Below are positions 62,246-64,000 of a DNA stretch of 64,000 nt, in pieces. The notes beneath the pieces are model-generated. The model was not told where the DNA came from, made no database searches, and saw only the letters and a list, made by a program, of their open reading frames with translations. This DNA comes from Isochrysis galbana. Taxonomy: Eukaryota; Haptophyta; Isochrysidales; Isochrysidaceae. The translations under genes and the position numbers were made by a program. The stretch's first letter is position 1. Every line of letters starts with the position of its first letter. Location of the stretch: the NCBI GenBank assembly GCA_018136815.1, contig CM030936.1, positions 2,376,331-2,440,330 on the forward strand, given 5' to 3'.

Positions 62246-63290
62246 TTTATTTATTCTTTCTCTCGAAGAGAAGGGAAGTTTCTCCACCTTTCTTCCTCCC
62301 AGGCGCCTCGCAAAAGGTTTAATTCGCTGCTATCTCCCCGCGTGTCTTTAACTGCTTCTGGGGGCAATCAGGTTTGGCGGTTTGCCATCTCCCCTCGGAG
62401 ATCGATTTAGGTTCGCTGCTTGGGTGAGGGAATCTTTCTCCTTGGTCCTTGGTTTGCCATCTCCCCTTGGAGATTGATTTAGATTCGCTGCTTTGGATTT
62501 TGGTTATCCTTCTCCTTGATGCAAGTTGCATGAAAGCCCTTGGTCCCGTTGGTTTTTGGTTTTCTCCTCCCTTGGTTGCTACTCGGGGTTGCTCGATAGA
62601 AACGTCTAGAAGGTCCACGCTCAACAGCAAGATTTCTTCGATTGCAAGGATACCTCGCTGCGATCTGTATCCAATGTGATCGCCGCGGTTGCGCGACATA
62701 ACGTTCCTCTTCGACTTTCCGCCTTGGTGGGAAAATCCAAAGCGAAGACACGCTCCGACCATATCGCTTTGGATTCTCTCTCTCTCTCTCTCTCGCTCTC
62801 TCTCTGTGTCTCTCGCGACGTGTTTGAGTTACCGGCGATGTGGGGTCTCGGTTATTTCACGTTTTGCTTGGTTTGGGTGAATGATTCTAGTGCGTTCGTG
62901 AGTCGGTGCATCCTGTTGTTTTCTGCATCGTTGTCCGACATCCTGTCGTCAGTCGTCATCCGTCGCTCTCGCTCTCGTCGCTCTCGCTCTCGTAATACTC
63001 GTACCCTACAATCAATCCCTCCTCGCCTCGCCAGCCCCTGCCAACACAGCCCTCCTCTCACTCACCCTCGCCTCTCGCCTCTCGCTCGATGTCGCTCTCG
63101 CCGCCGTCCTCGCCCTCGCTCAAGCCCGCCTGCCCGCCTTCCTCTGCTGACGGGCCTCAGCCCGTCAGCGTCTCCGAAGTCGTCTCCTCCGCCGCGCCTG
63201 CCGCCGGTCTGCCTCCTTCCTCATTGCCCTCAGGCCCTATAGGCCATCCCAATTCGTCAGGGAAGAGCCGAGACGGGCCTCGGGCGTAAG
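62246..63290 (+). mobile_element. family B retroelement fragment, copy 3
   Basis: The longest copy. Leader blocks CTTTCTCTCGA, GGCGCCTCGC and GGGGGCAATCAGG are followed by three partial repeats of GCCATCTCCCCTCGGAGATC and a CTCT microsatellite. The ORF start is at 63089 (MSLSPPSSPSLKPACPPS, then ASSADG-like residues), ending at 63289. No reverse transcriptase follows. Confidence 0.55.
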
Positions 63291-63637
63291 TCTTACTTAG
63301 GTAAGGGATTGTCCACTGCCATTTGGGGGACGCGTTGTGCGTTGTAAGGTCGGAGGAGAGTTCACGTGTTTGGATTTAGGTTTAGGACAAAGTTTGTGGT
63401 TTGTGGGGCGCCAGGGCCGGGAGGAAAGGGCAGCATAAGCAATCGCCGCGGCTAACATGCTACCGCTACTGCATGCGAGGTGTAGAAATCGAAATTTGGA
63501 GGGAGGAGAGTGACGCGAAATATGAACGAAATGTCGAACGAAATTTGGGCATGTCTGAAACGAAACTCTGCGTGTCCCTACCGATGTCACACATTATACA
63601 CACGCGCGCGCCGCACAGAAACACAGCCGACAGCGCA
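63291..63637. other. spacer, no gene seen
   Basis: Short spacer between the family B copy and the carrier gene; nothing supported. Confidence 0.3.
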
Positions 63638-63976
63638 TCATCCACCTACTAGAAGGCGAGAAAGCATTCGCCGTTTAATTCCTTCGTATACGAAGAAAAA
63701 GATCAATGCTGATGGCGCATACGTAGCCATTCGAAGATTTGCGCCACGCATGAGTGCTCCAAAGCCCCCCTCTTCCCCTGCGACGCGAACCAACGCATCC
63801 GCCACACCTGTCAAGTTAGCAGCCGATCCGGGAACGGTAAGAATTCGCTGAGTCTGGAGCCTGGTGTTTATCAGATCTAATGGCGTCGTGAGGAGTGCGG
63901 TGATAGCACCCGCCACCGCACCCGCCAAAGCATCAGAACCCGGAAGAGCTGCACAGCGGAACGCATTGGCAGCCAT
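63638..63976 (-). CDS. mitochondrial carrier family protein, C-terminal part
   Basis: The stop is at 63638-63640 and the frame is open to the window edge; the Met at 63976 is internal or an exon start, so the gene is partial here. ALAGAVAGAITALLTTPLDL, continuing INTRLQTQ, is one carrier signature (Pro-x-Asp-x-x-x-x-Arg). After a matrix loop come GEEGGFGALMRGANLRM and FFFVYEGIKRRML, the end of the third carrier repeat. Members carry metabolites across the inner mitochondrial or plastid membrane. The S-adenosylmethionine carrier group ends similarly, but the substrate contact sites are not in view. Confidence 0.75.
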   Translation of the reverse strand: MAANAFRCAALPGSDALAGAVAGAITALLTTPLDLINTRLQTQRILTVPGSAANLTGVADALVRVAGEEGGFGALMRGANLRMATYAPSALIFFFVYEGIKRRMLSRLLVGG

Positions 63977-64000
63977 GGCGAAAACGCCGAAATGGAGCGC

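Overview
The window reads as nuclear DNA of a GC-rich eukaryote, most likely a unicellular alga. Five genes are split by short GT–AG introns (about 75–260 bp). The other clues are a SET-domain protein with a plastid-type leader, an ankyrin-DHHC palmitoyltransferase, a PARP, a saccharopine-dehydrogenase-like oxidoreductase and a mitochondrial carrier. A haptophyte or another alga with a red-derived complex plastid is my best guess; this is inference. There is one 100-bp assembly gap (43901-44000). I found no convincing tRNA, rRNA, CRISPR array or bacterial operon.

Host genes are islands in repeats: ankyrin-DHHC (6563-8666, -), EF-hand coiled coil (12454-13864, +), short-chain dehydrogenase (15177-16615, -), a three-exon gene of unknown function (25221-26485, +), a membrane-anchored PARP (30069-32528, -), a multi-exon coiled-coil gene (38940-41635, +), an HMA metal-binding protein cut by the gap (43652-43900, -), the SET methyltransferase (46772-48542, +), the oxidoreductase (51599-53003, -), a tropomodulin-like LRR protein (56707-58111, -) and a carrier running off the right edge (63638-63976, -).

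Two stretches are foreign or mobile. At 0.9-6 kb an intronless gene resembles the double-jelly-roll major capsid protein of polinton-like viruses. It converges on a degraded ORF pair and is followed by a 107-bp tandem array and a 190-aa ORF whose 3' end recurs at 50.4 kb. At 18.6-24.6 kb two long LRR ORFs alternate with an IS5-type DDE transposase and two near-identical copies of the C-terminus of a Fanzor (eukaryotic TnpB-like) protein. A 55-bp perfect inverted repeat brackets the second LRR ORF, and a 65-bp satellite with 130-bp higher-order structure follows the longer Fanzor piece.

The rest is a mosaic of interspersed elements. Family A is a retroelement 5' module whose three testable copies all diverge at the same nucleotide. 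Family B has three copies. Family C shares an ORF start. Family D is non-coding: two copies carry exact 16-bp target duplications, and their RNA stem shows a compensatory base change. Two hAT-like MITEs have 8-bp target duplications and lie near a decayed hAT-like transposase. These links rest on sequence matches within this window; family names from outside are inference.
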